In this document: positions 34,801 to 46,780 of the stretch, piece by piece | Position numbering within the stretch: the first letter of the stretch is position 1 | How the letters are laid out: the number at the start of each line of letters is the position of its first letter | Assembly: GCA_030248215.1 (NCBI GenBank) | Contig: JASANG010000611.1 | Span: forward strand, 186,001 to 250,000 | Length of the DNA stretch: 64,000 nt | Direction: 5' to 3' | DNA from: Enoplolaimus lenunculus | Lineage: Eukaryota; Nematoda; Enoplea; Enoplida; Thoracostomopsidae | Made by a program: the position numbers and the translations under genes | Notes under the pieces: model-generated | The model's input: the letters and a program-made list of their open reading frames with translations, nothing else | What the model was told of the DNA's origin: nothing | Database searches by the model: none

Positions 34801-36895
34801 TTGCTTGACATCACTTACACTTTCGTATTTCATATTCTGCAGGATTCCGTGCAAATGCATAGTGCAATTGAAAGCAATGTGTGGTGTTTGCAAATTTTCC
34901 GTACACATCACATTTAAGGTTATGGCAAGACTTAGGCTTGGTTCAGGATTATACTTAGGTAAAAGTTTATACAGAGGCTCAGACGTATGCTTACATTTTA
35001 AAACCTATCCAAGCAACCTTTCACTCTGTTCAAGCTTCGAGTCTGTGCCCGTGAATAAATCAATTGTTAAATTGGGGTTTAATTTGACTGCAAAGCTATT
35101 GTTTATAGGCGATGTACAGTTGAAATAAACGGCACCAAGGTTGATGAACCATTTAAGAACACGAAATACCTTGAAAAAATTTCAGCGCCAGTCCACTGAA
35201 ATACACATACGCATCGCCGTAGTCGAGGAATGTTATACACAAAAGCACCAAACTTAAAAAATACATTTCAGTTGAAATTGTCTAAATTCATGCAAGAAAG
35301 TGTTAATTCATAATAACTACCAGAGGCGAATCCAAAAATTTCTGCCGGGGGCGGCTGGCAAATGTTATGAAACGCAATTTTAATCAAGCGTTAATTCATG
35401 ATAAGTATCAAAGGCGGATCCAAAAATTTCTGACGGGAAGGCGGGATTGCACATGTGGCGAAACGCAACATGCTTTATATACCATTGGCAGTGAACTCAC
35501 CCAAACATTTTCTGAATAGAAAAATTGCAAGGCTTTATCACCAAAAAAATTTTCTTATGGGAAAAACTCTAAAGTAGGAGGATTTTAATACCATTTTACC
35601 GCAAAAAAATTTCTGATGGAGGCGTACGCCCCCCTCCCTTTGGATCCGCAAGTGATAAATACCTTTGAATTTGATTGTTTCTTACCAGTTCACTGAAATA
35701 TACATACGCAGTGCCGTACTCGGAGAACGCCATACCAATAAAAGCACCAAGCAACATTTCATACGATACAGCAAACGCGGCGAGATAAGTGAAAAACATC
35801 GACAGACTTAATCCGATGAGAAAAATATACCGGCGACCAATATAATCAATCGCGTGACCGACAACCGGAGTCCACGCCAGACTGACTGCAGACGTTATCG
35901 TGGGAATAAGACGATGCTTATATTCGTTGTCGCACAGTAAATCGAATTCGTTCGCAAAACTGGCAAATTCAAGCGTTCTGCTGAAATTTTTGAAAACAAC
36001 AAATTTACATTTTTTTAAAAAATGTGGCAAAACGCAAACTGTGTAATTGTTGAACATGATAAAGGCTTCTTAAAAGGGATCGGATTTATTAATCGATTGG
36101 ATTAATTAAAAGTTCGAAAAGCGTTGACCAATTTTAAAACGAGACAATCGTTGAAAATTTCTAACGAAGAAACCCGTTGAATGTTTTGAATTGATATGGT
36201 TGAAGGTTGAAGCAACTGTGGTACTCAATGAAATGCTCTGTTCCTGTATAGGCCCATATTAAGTGTAGATTAAAATATGAAAATATCGAAAACTGTTTTT
36301 AGGGAAAGTGTACGAAAACCGAAATTGTAAGTCTTAAATGTTTTTACTGTAGTGAACCGAATAATATGGGTAGGCTACTCATATTTATTTGACCCCTTGT
36401 TTGGGTTACAGACTGTTATTTGTTTTTAATCCGCCCTCCGCCACTCTTCGTTATTGATATATCCGGTACGGCAACTCTCTGTTGAATAAACGATTATTTT
36501 TGCAGTTAACTTGACCTTATTCTGTGTTAATTTTTAGTTTCACTATTGGATTAGTTTGTCAGTTTGAAAACATATCAACTTAGGTGCTATACGCATTAGA
36601 GAATATGAGCAGTTTACTTGAAATCAGTGCAGTTAGCTCGTATGTTGCACATAGTTTCTTCTTCATCGACTCCGGCGTGCTGTGTTTCATTCCAACCGAC
36701 ATCGTTACAAGTCAACTGTGGTGGAATTGTGCCAAGAGCGTAGAATACGGTTGCAATTGAACACAAATACAATGCGAACCATTGTTCCGATACTGTGAGC
36801 ACAATTTGATAAATGCCGTAACCGCCGGCTTTTTGAAATAAAACATCTAAATCTTGTTTCGGATGCTTTGTTGGCTCAGCGTCCACAGGGCCCAT
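28884..36895 (-). CDS. SLC22-type organic cation/anion transporter (major facilitator superfamily), 8 exons
   Basis: Exons: 36895-36618, 35980-35686, 33981-33779, 33403-33226, 32629-32523, 31244-31094, 30286-30130, 29227-28884. All are GT..AG and keep frame; the sum is 1713 nt, 570 residues plus TAA, the usual size (about 550). The N-terminus FQKAGGYGIYQIVLTVSEQW precedes TM1. A large Cys-containing extracellular loop with an N-glycosylation sequon (NRT) follows. Exon 2 holds the signature PVVGHAIDYIGRR and TM2-3. Exon 3 holds KKYRSVIAVCTQWSVAY, GNWRHYLLTV and VESPRWLIQ. Exon 4 is the central cytosolic loop. Exons 5-6 give TM7-9 with KAPKIGRK, exon 7 ELFPTVLRNIAGSFFGIVGS, exon 8 TM12 with LLPETHGKPLLEAF and a 75-residue hydrophilic tail. 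It should sit in the plasma membrane and carry organic ions; the substrate cannot be read from sequence. Introns 5 and 7 hold inverted-repeat and palindromic elements. Confidence 0.93.
30371..30726. mobile_element. GTGACCCGAATAAGAG-type element in intron 6 of the SLC22 gene
   Basis: The left end TACTATTGTAGTGACC and the right end GTGGGTCACTAAAGTA are inverse. GGAGTCTGCATGCCTTATTAGAGTC inside matches other copies in pieces. It lies in the intron between exons 6 and 7. Confidence 0.6.
31490..31870. mobile_element. Decayed copy of the long palindrome family, intron 5 of the SLC22 gene
   Basis: It has TTAGCTTCTCATAAAATCCC, AATTGAATTTTTGAAAAT, GTACAGCTGAATCGATTGCTGTTAAAT and the inverse AGTTTAACACCATTT, with ATTTCAAAAATTCAAATTTGCG at the right. 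Compare 4480-5104. Confidence 0.55.
32060..32240 (+). mobile_element. tRNA-like unit in intron 5 of the SLC22 gene, 5' end shortened
   Basis: Box A-like TAGCTCAGTGG and box B-like GGATCGAATCTC sit about 35 nt apart. The unit ends GTGAGAAAGGGTTAA. The box B sequence differs from the other copies. Confidence 0.65.
34073..34135. mobile_element. End fragment of the tRNA-like, TIR-bounded family
   Basis: TTAACCCCTTCTCACAATGA, GTTGCCTATAGGCAACTTAG and GCGCAGT match the tRNA-distal end of full copies. The rest is absent. It lies in intron 2 of the SLC22 gene. Confidence 0.65.
34452..34721 (+). mobile_element. Full-length tRNA-like, TIR-bounded element in intron 2 of the SLC22 gene
   Basis: It starts TTAACCCGTTCTCAGATTGA and ends ATGTGAGAAAGGATTAA, an inverted pair. 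Next to the left end is the small hairpin GTTGCCTATAGGCAAC. The right half holds a tRNA-like stretch with box A-like AACTGAGTGG and perfect box B GTTCGAATCC (34656 region). Confidence 0.75.
35163..35281 (-). pseudogene. Relic or alternative copy of the end of SLC22 exon 2
   Basis: The minus strand reads EMYFLSLVLLCITFLDYGDAYVYFSGLALKFFQ (given as EMYFLSLVLL then CITFLDYGDAYVYFSGL then ALKFFQ) to a GTATTT donor at 35169. Genuine exon 2 ends EMLLGAFIGMAFSEYGTAYVYFSEL at 35686. It is open for 38 codons but opens after a TAG and has no clear acceptor. It lies in intron 2, 405 bp downstream of the real exon. A decayed duplicate is most likely; a mutually exclusive exon is possible. Confidence 0.55.
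35320..35655. mobile_element. Inverted-repeat element with GGCGGATCC ends, intron 2 of the SLC22 gene
   Basis: CAGAGGCGAATCCAAAAATT at the left recurs inside as CAAAGGCGGATCCAAAAATT and, inverted, as CCCTTTGGATCCGC at the right. AAAATTTCTG follows each left copy, its direct repeat. It may be two nested or tandem copies of one element. Confidence 0.5.
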
Positions 36896-37146
36896 TTTGA
36901 TAGGTTGGAAGTTGGGACGGTTGTTGTATTTTAGTACAACATTCGATAAATATATTTATATTTTATTGCAAAACACTACTTAATTACACTAGAACAATAA
37001 TTATTTTAGTGTACTTTTGAAATTGGTTTAAAAAAATTTTCAATTTAATATACAGTTAGCGTAAATAAGCTGTAATCACGAATTTGGGATCTCAATTCTT
37101 TCATTAAATCAGCTCTAACGCGTCTTTACAGGCTGCTGTTAATTGG

Positions 37147-37410
37147 GGTATCGCGACAATTTATCGCCCAGCAACTCGTCTGCCGACAGCTTGTAGTCCG
37201 CCATCTTGTCAACTCCAACAACTCGTCAACTGACAACTCGTTAATTGACAACCCGCCACCCACCAATAGCTATGACGATTGTTGGAGCCAATAAAATTTG
37301 TCCAGCGGTTTAGGTTAGGGTCGGGTTGCCGAGAGAGGTCAGGACCATGGGTCGTCGGGTTTGCGAGATATCAGCAGTCGACGAGTTATCGGGATACAAA
37401 TTGTCGTAGA
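37147..37410. mobile_element. Inverted-repeat element with AACTCGTC words
   Basis: GGTATCGCGACAATTTATCG near the left mirrors CGGGATACAAATTGTCGTAG at the right. Inside, CAACTCGTCAACTGACAACT repeats a CAACTCGT unit, and GTCGACGAGTTATCG gives the inverse. Confidence 0.6.
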
Positions 37411-38766
37411 TTCGTTAAATCAACATTTGTATTCACAGCTTTACAGTGAATTAGGTTTATTAGCGATGATGAACACCAGTTCGTTAGCAATTTTCCACAA
37501 AGTCAATGGCTCTAATAGACACACCTTGTAAACTCTGCGCTGCTATATCACGACCGTAACTATACTGTCGCGTTGCTAAAATTCTTATGTTCTTCCAGTT
37601 ATGGTCATCGAAATTCCGTCCTGCTTTGTGATGCCTCCTATTTATAAACTGCTTCCGTGCCACAGCATCAGACCACAATATAAGGTCTGAAATCCCTAAG
37701 ATTCCGCATCGGCCGGCAGAGCGCATTAAGTTATGGTGTCAACCCCATCTTCAAGGATATAAAATGCTACTCCGATTGTCTTTCATCTGTGAGTATAGAA
37801 ATTCAAACTTTGTATAATAATTACGATTGAAGTTTTGATAACTGGGACATTAAAGAAGTTGTTGTGAAAAGTGCATAAATTTCAAAAAAGACAGTTTACT
37901 TTGATTTTACTTTAGAAAATGTTACAAAACGATACTTGATACAGTACATGAAGGCGGATATAACTGCAATCTCCTGTGTTCCGATAGCGAAATTTTACTT
38001 AGGTATAAAACAACAAATACGAAAGTTACAACGGTAGAAGCTTATTTAAAATTTTCGCCGCTGTGCTCCGCTTGCCGACACCTCAACGAAAAATTCTGGC
38101 GGTACCAATGTCATTTGTATTATAAAACTAACATGAGCGGCGTAGCCAGCGGGCGTTTCAGGTGTCAAAGCCAGCTGTGAGTTCTTTACAGGGATTGTTA
38201 CACACGGCTTCTGTTTGCAACACAAAAAACCTATTCCCAATTTTTCGGGAGCATATTAACCGCCTTTACGTAAAATCCTATCTACGCCTAACAGTGTATA
38301 CGAACAATGGAAAAACGCGCAGTGAAATCTGTTAATTTTGCGTTTAATCATTTGGTTTTGTTGTTTTTGTGAAACCTAACAGTGCGCACATCTAAGATTT
38401 AGTTATATTCCTGCCGTTCACACGGCAACACACCTCGCGGCGACAAATCGTGCCGTACGGCACCAAAAGCAACACAACAGATCAGAAGAACCCTTTTCTC
38501 CCAAAATTACCTCAATGCTACAAGCTAATTTTAAAAAAGCGCAACTTTTACCATAAAACCAGGAAAAAGTTTTCCGCAGTAATTACTGACTCCCTAACAA
38601 AAATTGTGCCGGTGCCGAAGGTTCGTCTCCTGCCGCAATCGGCAGCAGAGTTCTGGTTGTACCCTGTGTAGAGTATGGCTAGTGGCCATGAATATTAGTG
38701 CACTGTAGCATTTATAGCAGGGTCGCTCGTGCTATGAATCCTTACTTATACATGACGGCTACTTTA

Positions 38767-39088
38767 ACTGTAGTTACCCGAATAAGAGGGGAATAATAAG
38801 AGGGGGTCCCCATTTTGAGTGTCAATAAATAGGAGTTCGTATCACTAATAAGAGTCCGTAAGCAGATGAAGTCCCTAAACCCTAATTAGAGTCAATAAAA
38901 GTCAATTGTCCTCCGTTGTAGAGCATAAATAACTTCAGGCCCAAATAAAGCTTAGTTCGAAACTTTAAAGCATAATTAAGTTTTTAATTCAACAGATAAC
39001 TGCAGTACCAAATATATACCAGTACAGGGTACCCTCTAAAGACGCCAAATAAATATCAGTTCCCCCGCTTATTTAGGTCACTACAGTA
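38767..39088. mobile_element. GTGACCCGAATAAGAG-type element
   Basis: ACTGTAGTTACCCGAATAAG mirrors CTTATTTAGGTCACTACAGT. TAATAAGAGTCCGTAAGCAG inside is almost the same as in the copy at 10621-10974. Confidence 0.75.
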
Positions 39089-42000
39089 GGCGGTTTAGAG
39101 CGAAACTATAGCGTTTACGTTTACCGACCCGTCAGAAATTGCATTTCATAATTGTCGTTTGATCCAGCGACGAAATATCGCAAAAATATTCAAAAGAATT
39201 AATACTGCGCAAATACAACCCGGAAGCTCACAGAGCTCAGCAGTATTTATATTCTGGTCGTAAAAAATCTGGTTAACACAACACCTGGTAAAGCAATAAC
39301 ACCAGTTGTAGTTGATTCACAGCATTGTGTTACAAATTGCAACTAAAATCTCATTTTGAAAAACGTTTATGTTTACGGAGGTAATTTGATATTAAAACCA
39401 TGAGGTGTAAGAGCGTATTTAATACTGTATAGATTGAGATATTTCACAAAGTTAGCTGTTGCTGTTTGCAGTTCGCAGTCTCAATTTGACGGTTGCCTCA
39501 GTAAGAGTAGGAAGGGTAGATTACGGCAAGTTTTGAGCAATAAATTTGTCACATAACCTCTGTTGATATACAGTCTGCAATACAATGACAGATCATTGAC
39601 TCTATTTGACGATAAAACGTGGTTTCGACCAACCTCAAATGATACGATTGTCAAAGTATTAACGATGGTTCAGTTTTAATGCAATGTCTTTTATAGCGAA
39701 AACTATAAAGACCACGATTAACGGACCCTACCCTCCATGGTTCTCTATACATGCTTGATTGCATGCATTTCGCAAAGTTCGCGTTTGCATTAAAGCCTGC
39801 ACACAGAAAGGTAGGCCCAACACTGGGCTACAAGTTTCCTTGGGGATGATTGGATGGAAGACAAATTTAAAATTTCTCCGAGCAAAATAATTTTTTATCC
39901 ATTGAAAAGACGCCGATTCTCAAATATGTAACCTATGTATTTTGCAACACCCTACCATTCTTATTTTCGGCTGAATATATGCTCAGCGTTGTATTCAAAC
40001 TATTTCTTCATAAAAGCTCAAGACAATTTTAAATGTTTCACAGCCACATTTTTTCATTTCCACAATCGTTTTATGATTAGCAAGTTTGGATCAATAAACG
40101 TATTATAGTGGAATTATTTTAAAGCTGCACCGCATTACACATGGTAATGCCAGGTAACGCAAGTATATACAGTTTTTGATTCGCAAACTTTCTGATTTTG
40201 GACTGAAACATCCGCAAAACTAACAATTATTTACAATCGCAATTCGAAGTCGACGAAATTCATAGATAATCGAAGGATAAGATAACAGTTTGGGAAAGTA
40301 TAACCTTTGAGGAAAAACGGTAAAATTTGCACGATAACACTGGTATAAATTTTATAGTTGAGTTAACAGCGCGTATGTTTGCCAACGCAATTAAATCTCA
40401 GAAATCCTTAAAGTTGTTATCAGTAAACATGGTAAGATTGACCAAGAGTGAATGATCACTCTTTATAACAAGAGTGTGCAACTGGGTACATTCTGTGTGC
40501 AAAAGAATGTACCCGGCTCACGTTGCGTTTTTTGTAAACCCCCCTTTATTTAAGGGGCGGTCAAGTTTGGCAATTTTTCAATTTTACACGTTGAAATGTT
40601 GCAGGTGAACACAAACTCCGTTTAAATTTTAAAACTATGCGCAGTCTACGTTTCAAACATCAACTACCCCCTGTAAATGACGGGGGTCGGCCAAAAATGC
40701 AACGGCCGGTGGTACATTTTGCACCACACACAATTTTCCCAATCCATACATTTTTACCTGCGACCAGCTTTTGAACACGAAAATTGTTGGTATATGTGAA
40801 TGGTAAATGCATGTAAAAACCAAAGATTGCCACATATGTGGACATATATTAGAATATCATTCCTATGTTTAATTCTATAAATGGGTGGCATTTTTAAATT
40901 ATCAAAACGCTCGGCATTGAATGCAACAGATCTAGAGACTTTTTAACGCATCAAGTACTTACGCAAGCTGTAGTTTGCGAGAAAAAGTCAAAAAAATGTA
41001 AAGTACTTGCTTTTCACTGTTATTTCGCGCTTTGTAACGGCGTAAAATCTTTGTTAGCGTTTCACATATGCACCATTTTGAAACATTTTTACTCAAAGAA
41101 ACGTTTAAGCGCACGAAGTGTTTTGCTTCGCCAAACGCTAACTAATTTTTCTTTGTACTATTGTCACACATTTCTTGCTTTAGCCATGAAAGCGGACGTA
41201 CTAGATTATCGAACAGGCAAATCAAATTAAATAATCCGGTACAGAATACGGACCGAGTGATCCCGTAACCAGAAGAAAAGTAGAGATGCTTCTAAAAATG
41301 AAAAAAGCGACTGTCTTTCGGCGAGTTTAACTTGCAAGGTTTTATGCAAAATTATACCTGTTTTCACTTCAAATTGACTCAAAATATTGCATGTGTCTGG
41401 CATTTCCCTGACACAAAATATACAAAATTTATCCAATCTGGTATTCTTTTCCACCGGAAAATTATTGATCCACCACTGCATAATGAGCTGGTCACAGAAC
41501 TCACTTGAGTATATCTACTTGTCAAATTTCATCTAAAATTAGATTGCATCTGACGATGTTGAGAACTTTAAAGGAATTTTTTAAATGTTTTAAACAAATA
41601 CAATAGTTTTTGTGCGTTGAACATCACAGTCAGCGTTTCTATTGAAACAGCGTCACACGCTTGGTTTATTTTGAAGTATTGCGCTCTGGTTGCATTTTGC
41701 TTGCATTAATTTATTTTAACGTCTGCAATCCTGTAGCTCGCTCAGGGTCCTTGGACGGATTGAATAAATCCGAGGACAGGCATGCAAGGGTTTCAAACGC
41801 TTTGTAAACGGTGATAAAAATTTGTTCTAAGAACAACCGATAATGTTCCATGTAGAACTAAACATCACCTCTAAGCCCGAAAATTGTTGTAAAATACTAC
41901 CTTATACATTGTACAATTTGTGAAGCAACATCACATGTTTTACGACAGTTGAGAGGAAAAAAATTACTTATTTTAAGACAAAATGTCAACAACTCAGACG

Positions 42001-42626
42001 CCAAGTTAAATATAATTAAAAGTGGTAAATATTGAACAATAGTCATATGTTTTATGAGGCAATCGGCTGCTTTAAATCTCAATATAAGCTTTTAATTTGC
42101 TTACAAACAAGGATGTGTGACTTGATGCAATGTGCTAAAGTTGAAAAAAACATTGACGAACTTGTTTTAAAAGTAAACACGAACACTTTTACTTGTGGCC
42201 AAAAAGTTATTAAAATATTATGAGCAGGATGTGTACTCTTTAGAATAATAATCTAGCGAGAATCCAAAAACGTACCCTGACGACTTTTATTAATTCTACG
42301 CCCTCAGCACCAGTTGTAAGGGGTGTTTTTACGTTAACCTTACTGCCGACGGTCGCCTATAATGCTAGCAACGAGACTTTTTGTTTCATTTCACAACTCT
42401 GTTTCGTTTTAAAACAATCGATTTTTAAAGTCTTAAGGCCCCTTTTGCGATCGAAATTTGCGGCAAAGTTCGGCAACTAAAAATTCGCTTGACGAAGACT
42501 GCGAGGTTGACTCGAATGATGCTAAATTTTTCCATACTGACCGTATGGTTACAAGTTGTGGTGAAATATTAATTGATTTCCGAATTGGGCTAGTACAAAC
42601 CAGAATTATGACTTGGACTAGCCCAA

Positions 42627-42884
42627 GGCGGAATTATGACTAATAAAGCTGAGCGCTTTCTGATTGGATTCTTGATAGTTGTAATCCAGCTTGATTCCAC
42701 TTAATAGCTTAGGAAAACAAACTGTTTGGTAGCCACAGGTAGCGATTACTTAGCCAATCAGAAAAAAGTATTTGCATCAGCTAATTGTATTTGAGTACGG
42801 CATTAAGACAGTAACCAATCAAAAGCCGTGCACCTGAAGCAGGATAAGATTACGTAGTCATCAAGCCCAAGTCGTAATTCCGCC
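42627..42884. mobile_element. Inverted-repeat element with GGCGGAATTATGAC ends
   Basis: GGCGGAATTATGAC mirrors GTCGTAATTCCGCC. On each side lies TGGACTAGCCCAA (42614-42626 and 42886-42898), a 13-bp direct repeat. A further outer inverse (GAATTGGGCT and AGCCCAAT-type words) extends to about 42580 and 42930. Confidence 0.65.
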
Positions 42885-45689
42885 CTGGACTAGCCCAAAT
42901 CCCAGTTCGGAATTGGGCTGAATTACGGCTTGAGCTGCGACATACATATTACACGAAACTTGTTTCCAGGTATGAAAGAACAGAACATGTGTGAGTGCAA
43001 TGTCAGTTGGCTAACCTAAAAACATATAGAAGTGTCGCTGACATCCCTAAAATTCTGTCACATATACTAAAGTTTCGTGATGAAATTTAAAATATTTAAT
43101 GAAACAACTCGTAAATTTTATAACTACTCCACATATCTTTTGACTCCCAAGTTACCTGTGAAAGATCGCATCTCTTGCTACATTTGATGTCCACTCTGTT
43201 CTATCTGCTACACATCCGTTTGAAGCTGTAAAAATTGTTCCTCGCGTCCTTTATAGTTTCCAGCATCTGCTCAAAATTATGTAAAGCAGTGATAATATGT
43301 ATGCGAACATTAACGAAAAACAACAAAACCCACACAAAAATACCAACAAATGATTTAAAACAAACTATCAAAATACAATGATTAACGAATCGAAAATTTC
43401 ACATTTTAATTGCCTTCAGAAAAAAACTAATTTTACGTTCAAATATATAACGTGAACACGCTAATTTAACCATTTACAGTGTAAATACAGTTTATTCAAC
43501 TTGACACTTAGACAATTTACCCGTTTAGTCTTTTATAGAGCAAATATATACATCGCTGGAAGGTAAATATTTTTGATGCAAACACGCATCGGAACACAAC
43601 ATTTTTTCTGAAAGCCACTTTCTAGCAGCAAAAAAGTCAATCAACTTTTCGTGAAGATTCAAAAAGGTTAATATAACTTTGCGGTTTTACATTAAACATA
43701 ACACGTTTAAAAACGAATTAACTGTCGCTGAAGCTTTTCATTGTGAAACAAGTAAAACTTAAAATTACTAAATTGAAAAAGATGCTGTAATGATGGATTT
43801 TTGTGTGTTTTATCCTCATATCACAGCAGTGCCAATCACGGAAGCGAAAATAGCATTTGTTTCTAGAAACGGGCTAAAATTGTTTAAAATACCGAACTGA
43901 AATGCTAATGTCTTGCTAATTTTTAAGCTTGCTATTTTGTATTGCTTCTGTAATGAAACCGCTTCTAATCAATGCGACACTGATCTCACTTTAGGAACGT
44001 GGCAAAAATATTTTCGAATCAACTTATATGAATGTTTATAAGCATAATCGTTGGTCTTTGACAACCACAAATCGTACTCCTACTTAAATAGCATATGCTT
44101 TTTTCTATGCCTGATTCTTATTTCTGAAATTTTACGGTTGACCTTGATCCTTATCCGGTTTGTCAGGCGGCTAATAACAATGCTTACCAAACGATACCGA
44201 AGTAAACGTTTTTCAAAAAAAATACAAATTAGACTAAAGCGAATACCGCGACAATTAAAAAACGCAAAACAACTACAGCAGTTGCATACGACAAGCACGC
44301 CGAACTGTAATGTTTTTGCATTTTAAAATAATTCTGACTTATATACTGCATTTTATTACAGTACTAATTGCAAACAATCATACATGTCAATGGCGTACCA
44401 ACGAATTACAACTGGAGGGCGCCGGCACCAAAAATCCTTCAAAATATCCGGCGGTGCGACAAACTTGAAAGTCTATATCAATGGATTAACGAGGCTGTGT
44501 TCTAATCGTAACAGAAACGAATTCCAATTTAGGGGGCGTGTCCTTATGGCTTCGCACTCAATACTGCCCTGAAACAAATTGCACTATGCTCAGTGGTATT
44601 TTGTAGTCGTGCAACATAAAACTGCACAAACGTATTTTAAAGTCGCGTGTGTTGTGTACATATATTTCAAACTGAACAATGAAAAATTAAGTTGTTTTAA
44701 AGTTGAAAAAATCTATTATTGAAATATTTCGAACAGCATCAACAACAATACTAAAATTCTGTAACTAACGTATTTGGAAACAAAAAAAAAACTGGATATA
44801 CATTGAGATTGAACGATAAGTTGAGCTTAAGTAAAGTTGAAATTTCAATTGTTGAACAGTCTAGACTTATAACAGTTTAAGTTGTTGTAATATAAAACGA
44901 TGCCACACAGGCTTGAATCATCCAAGCAGAAGAATGTATATATAATTGTACAACTTTTTGAGAAAATGACTTCCAGCTGTATAATGTGGACCTCACAAAG
45001 CATTTCAGTACAATTCAACTTTGATTGTATAATGGTTATGTGAGGTATTGAGAAGCTAAAATATGCAAAATTTTCAAAATTGCACCATTTAGGGCAAGTA
45101 CGGGTTGGTCAAATTATAGCCGAAAACACCCCGTGCTTTAGAATGATCACTGTTTTCTGTTTTGTTGTTGAAATAGGTTGTAGATATTTTGACTAATTCT
45201 GCCACTGTTTATTAATGAGCAGTGAAATTGGTATTGTAAAGATTAAGATTTCGTACAAACTGCGGTTTTTACTACACTGAAGGTTGATGAAAAAAACATG
45301 ATTCATGCCGAGGATTCCCATGTATTATTGTTTCAACCAGACACAGTCGAATTAATACTTGTTGAGTAAAATCCAGTTTTAGGATTGGCCGGAAACTTAT
45401 TCGAAATCTCCACGTTTGAATTTATTCAAAATACTTGAAAACAGAACACAGAGCTTTGTGTATTTTGTTTATTTTCGACGAATTTCAAGTAGCATTGTAC
45501 CTAGTAACGTCTGCTTTTTACATCACAAGTTGTCGAAGTTTGTTGCCGGACACATCGCAAAATTGAACGTTTTATGTCGTGCAGCAATCAAATATGCATT
45601 TTGACATAAACTTGTAACCATTACACTATAAATTCCAATGAGTTGATTAATCAATTCAGCTAGCGAGTTGGTTATTACTGAATTAATAT

Positions 45690-45878
45690 CAGTAAATATT
45701 AACTCACTCTGGGTTGAGTTGATTGTCACTCTGAGTTGAGTTGACGCTGGGTGAGTTGATTAATTATGACTCAAAATGAATTGAACCAACTCAAATTTCT
45801 GAGTTCTGAAAGTCCTAACTCAGACTGAGTGATTCAACTCATTCTGAGTTAAAATCAACTCACTGAAATTTACAGTGT
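45690..45878. mobile_element. Second CTCAGACTGAGT-type palindromic element
   Basis: CAGTAAATATTAACTCACTC mirrors ACTCACTGAAATTTACAGTG. It matches 28004-28194 throughout. It abuts the next element at 45880. Confidence 0.75.
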
Positions 45879-45879
45879 A

Positions 45880-46033
45880 GGGCGGCGCTACTTCTCGTGC
45901 GGCTCCGTCCGTCACCGTCTGGCGCCGTCAGGCCCGGTCCGTTCGCCGACCGTCATCATACGGTATCGTACGTGAGTAAATTCACTTAGCATACTGCACG
46001 GTGACGGACGTCATCATAAGTATAGCGCCACCC
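45880..46033. mobile_element. CCGTC-rich element with GGGCGGCGCTACTT ends
   Basis: GGGCGGCGCTACTT mirrors AAGTATAGCGCCACCC. Inside are CCGTCCGTCACCGTCTGGCG and the inverse CGGTGACGGACGTCATCA. Related to sequence at 17630-17965 and 48385-48455. Confidence 0.6.
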
Positions 46034-46184
46034 TTGGACCACTTTTTGGCTACAGAGCTTCTGTAACTTTTTAAACTTTGGAATTCATTTTTAGGCATTA
46101 TTAGTTAAATATAAACAGGTCAACAAAATGCTAAAGCGATCTCTAATAATACAACTATCGAAATTCACACGTAGGTACAAAGCT

Positions 46185-46294
46185 TTGAGTTGCTCGCGCT
46201 CAAGCGTCAAGCTACCGAAAGGTAATGGTAAATGCCACAGCTTGCATTTGGATTTCAGAAGAAATAGAAAATATTCATGTTAAAGAAGGGTTAA
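46185..46294 (+). mobile_element. Decayed fragment of the tRNA-like family
   Basis: GCTCAAGCGTCAAGCT, ATGGTAAATGCC, AAATAGAAAATATTCATGTT and AAGGGTTAA are in family order. Box B is lost. Confidence 0.55.
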
Positions 46295-46607
46295 CGGAAA
46301 CGTTTGAATCACCGTATTTTAGCAATGTTGCTCAATTTGATTAACTTAATACATTATACGTGAGCAGAAAAACTGATCCGTTAGCTACGAAAAAATAGCT
46401 TTTATTTCAAATATAATTCGCAATATTGGTTGTTAATATGTATAATCAATATAGCATGTAGGCTTTGTCAATCATATATATCATCTGTGGTCGTATTCAT
46501 TTCCTCAACGCCATATGTATCGAGGCCTGTAGCCAGGAGCTAGGGAGCAAGCTGGGTCTTTACGCCCCAAAAAAATTTTTCCCCCGTAGAAATGTATTAG
46601 CGACGTT

Positions 46608-46780
46608 CAGTGGCGGATCCAGGCTGTCAAAATGGGGGGGGGCAAAATTTCACAGGTAATAAGCTTACTTTTGACCCGCACACAAACCACGAAGTATTGT
46701 CATAAAATTGCTATATAATTTTTGTCGAAATGCTGTTGGGGGGCCACGGCCGGGGTGGGCCCCCCATGGATCCGCCATTG
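46608..46780. mobile_element. hAT-like non-autonomous element
   Basis: The ends CAGTGGCGGATCC and GGATCCGCCATTG are inverse, typical of hAT-type short elements. The flanks GCGACGTT (46600-46607) and GCCACGTT (46781-46788) look like an 8-bp target duplication with one change. The interior is G-rich then C-rich, with no frame. Confidence 0.7.

Noticed and set aside
38046-38240. 64-codon minus-strand frame with several cysteines
   Set aside because: No splice partners, no family resemblance, and length expected by chance.
44051-44326. 91-codon plus-strand frame with a hydrophobic start and basic end
   Set aside because: Its composition follows the AT-rich background, the opposite strand is equally open, and no motif is recognised.
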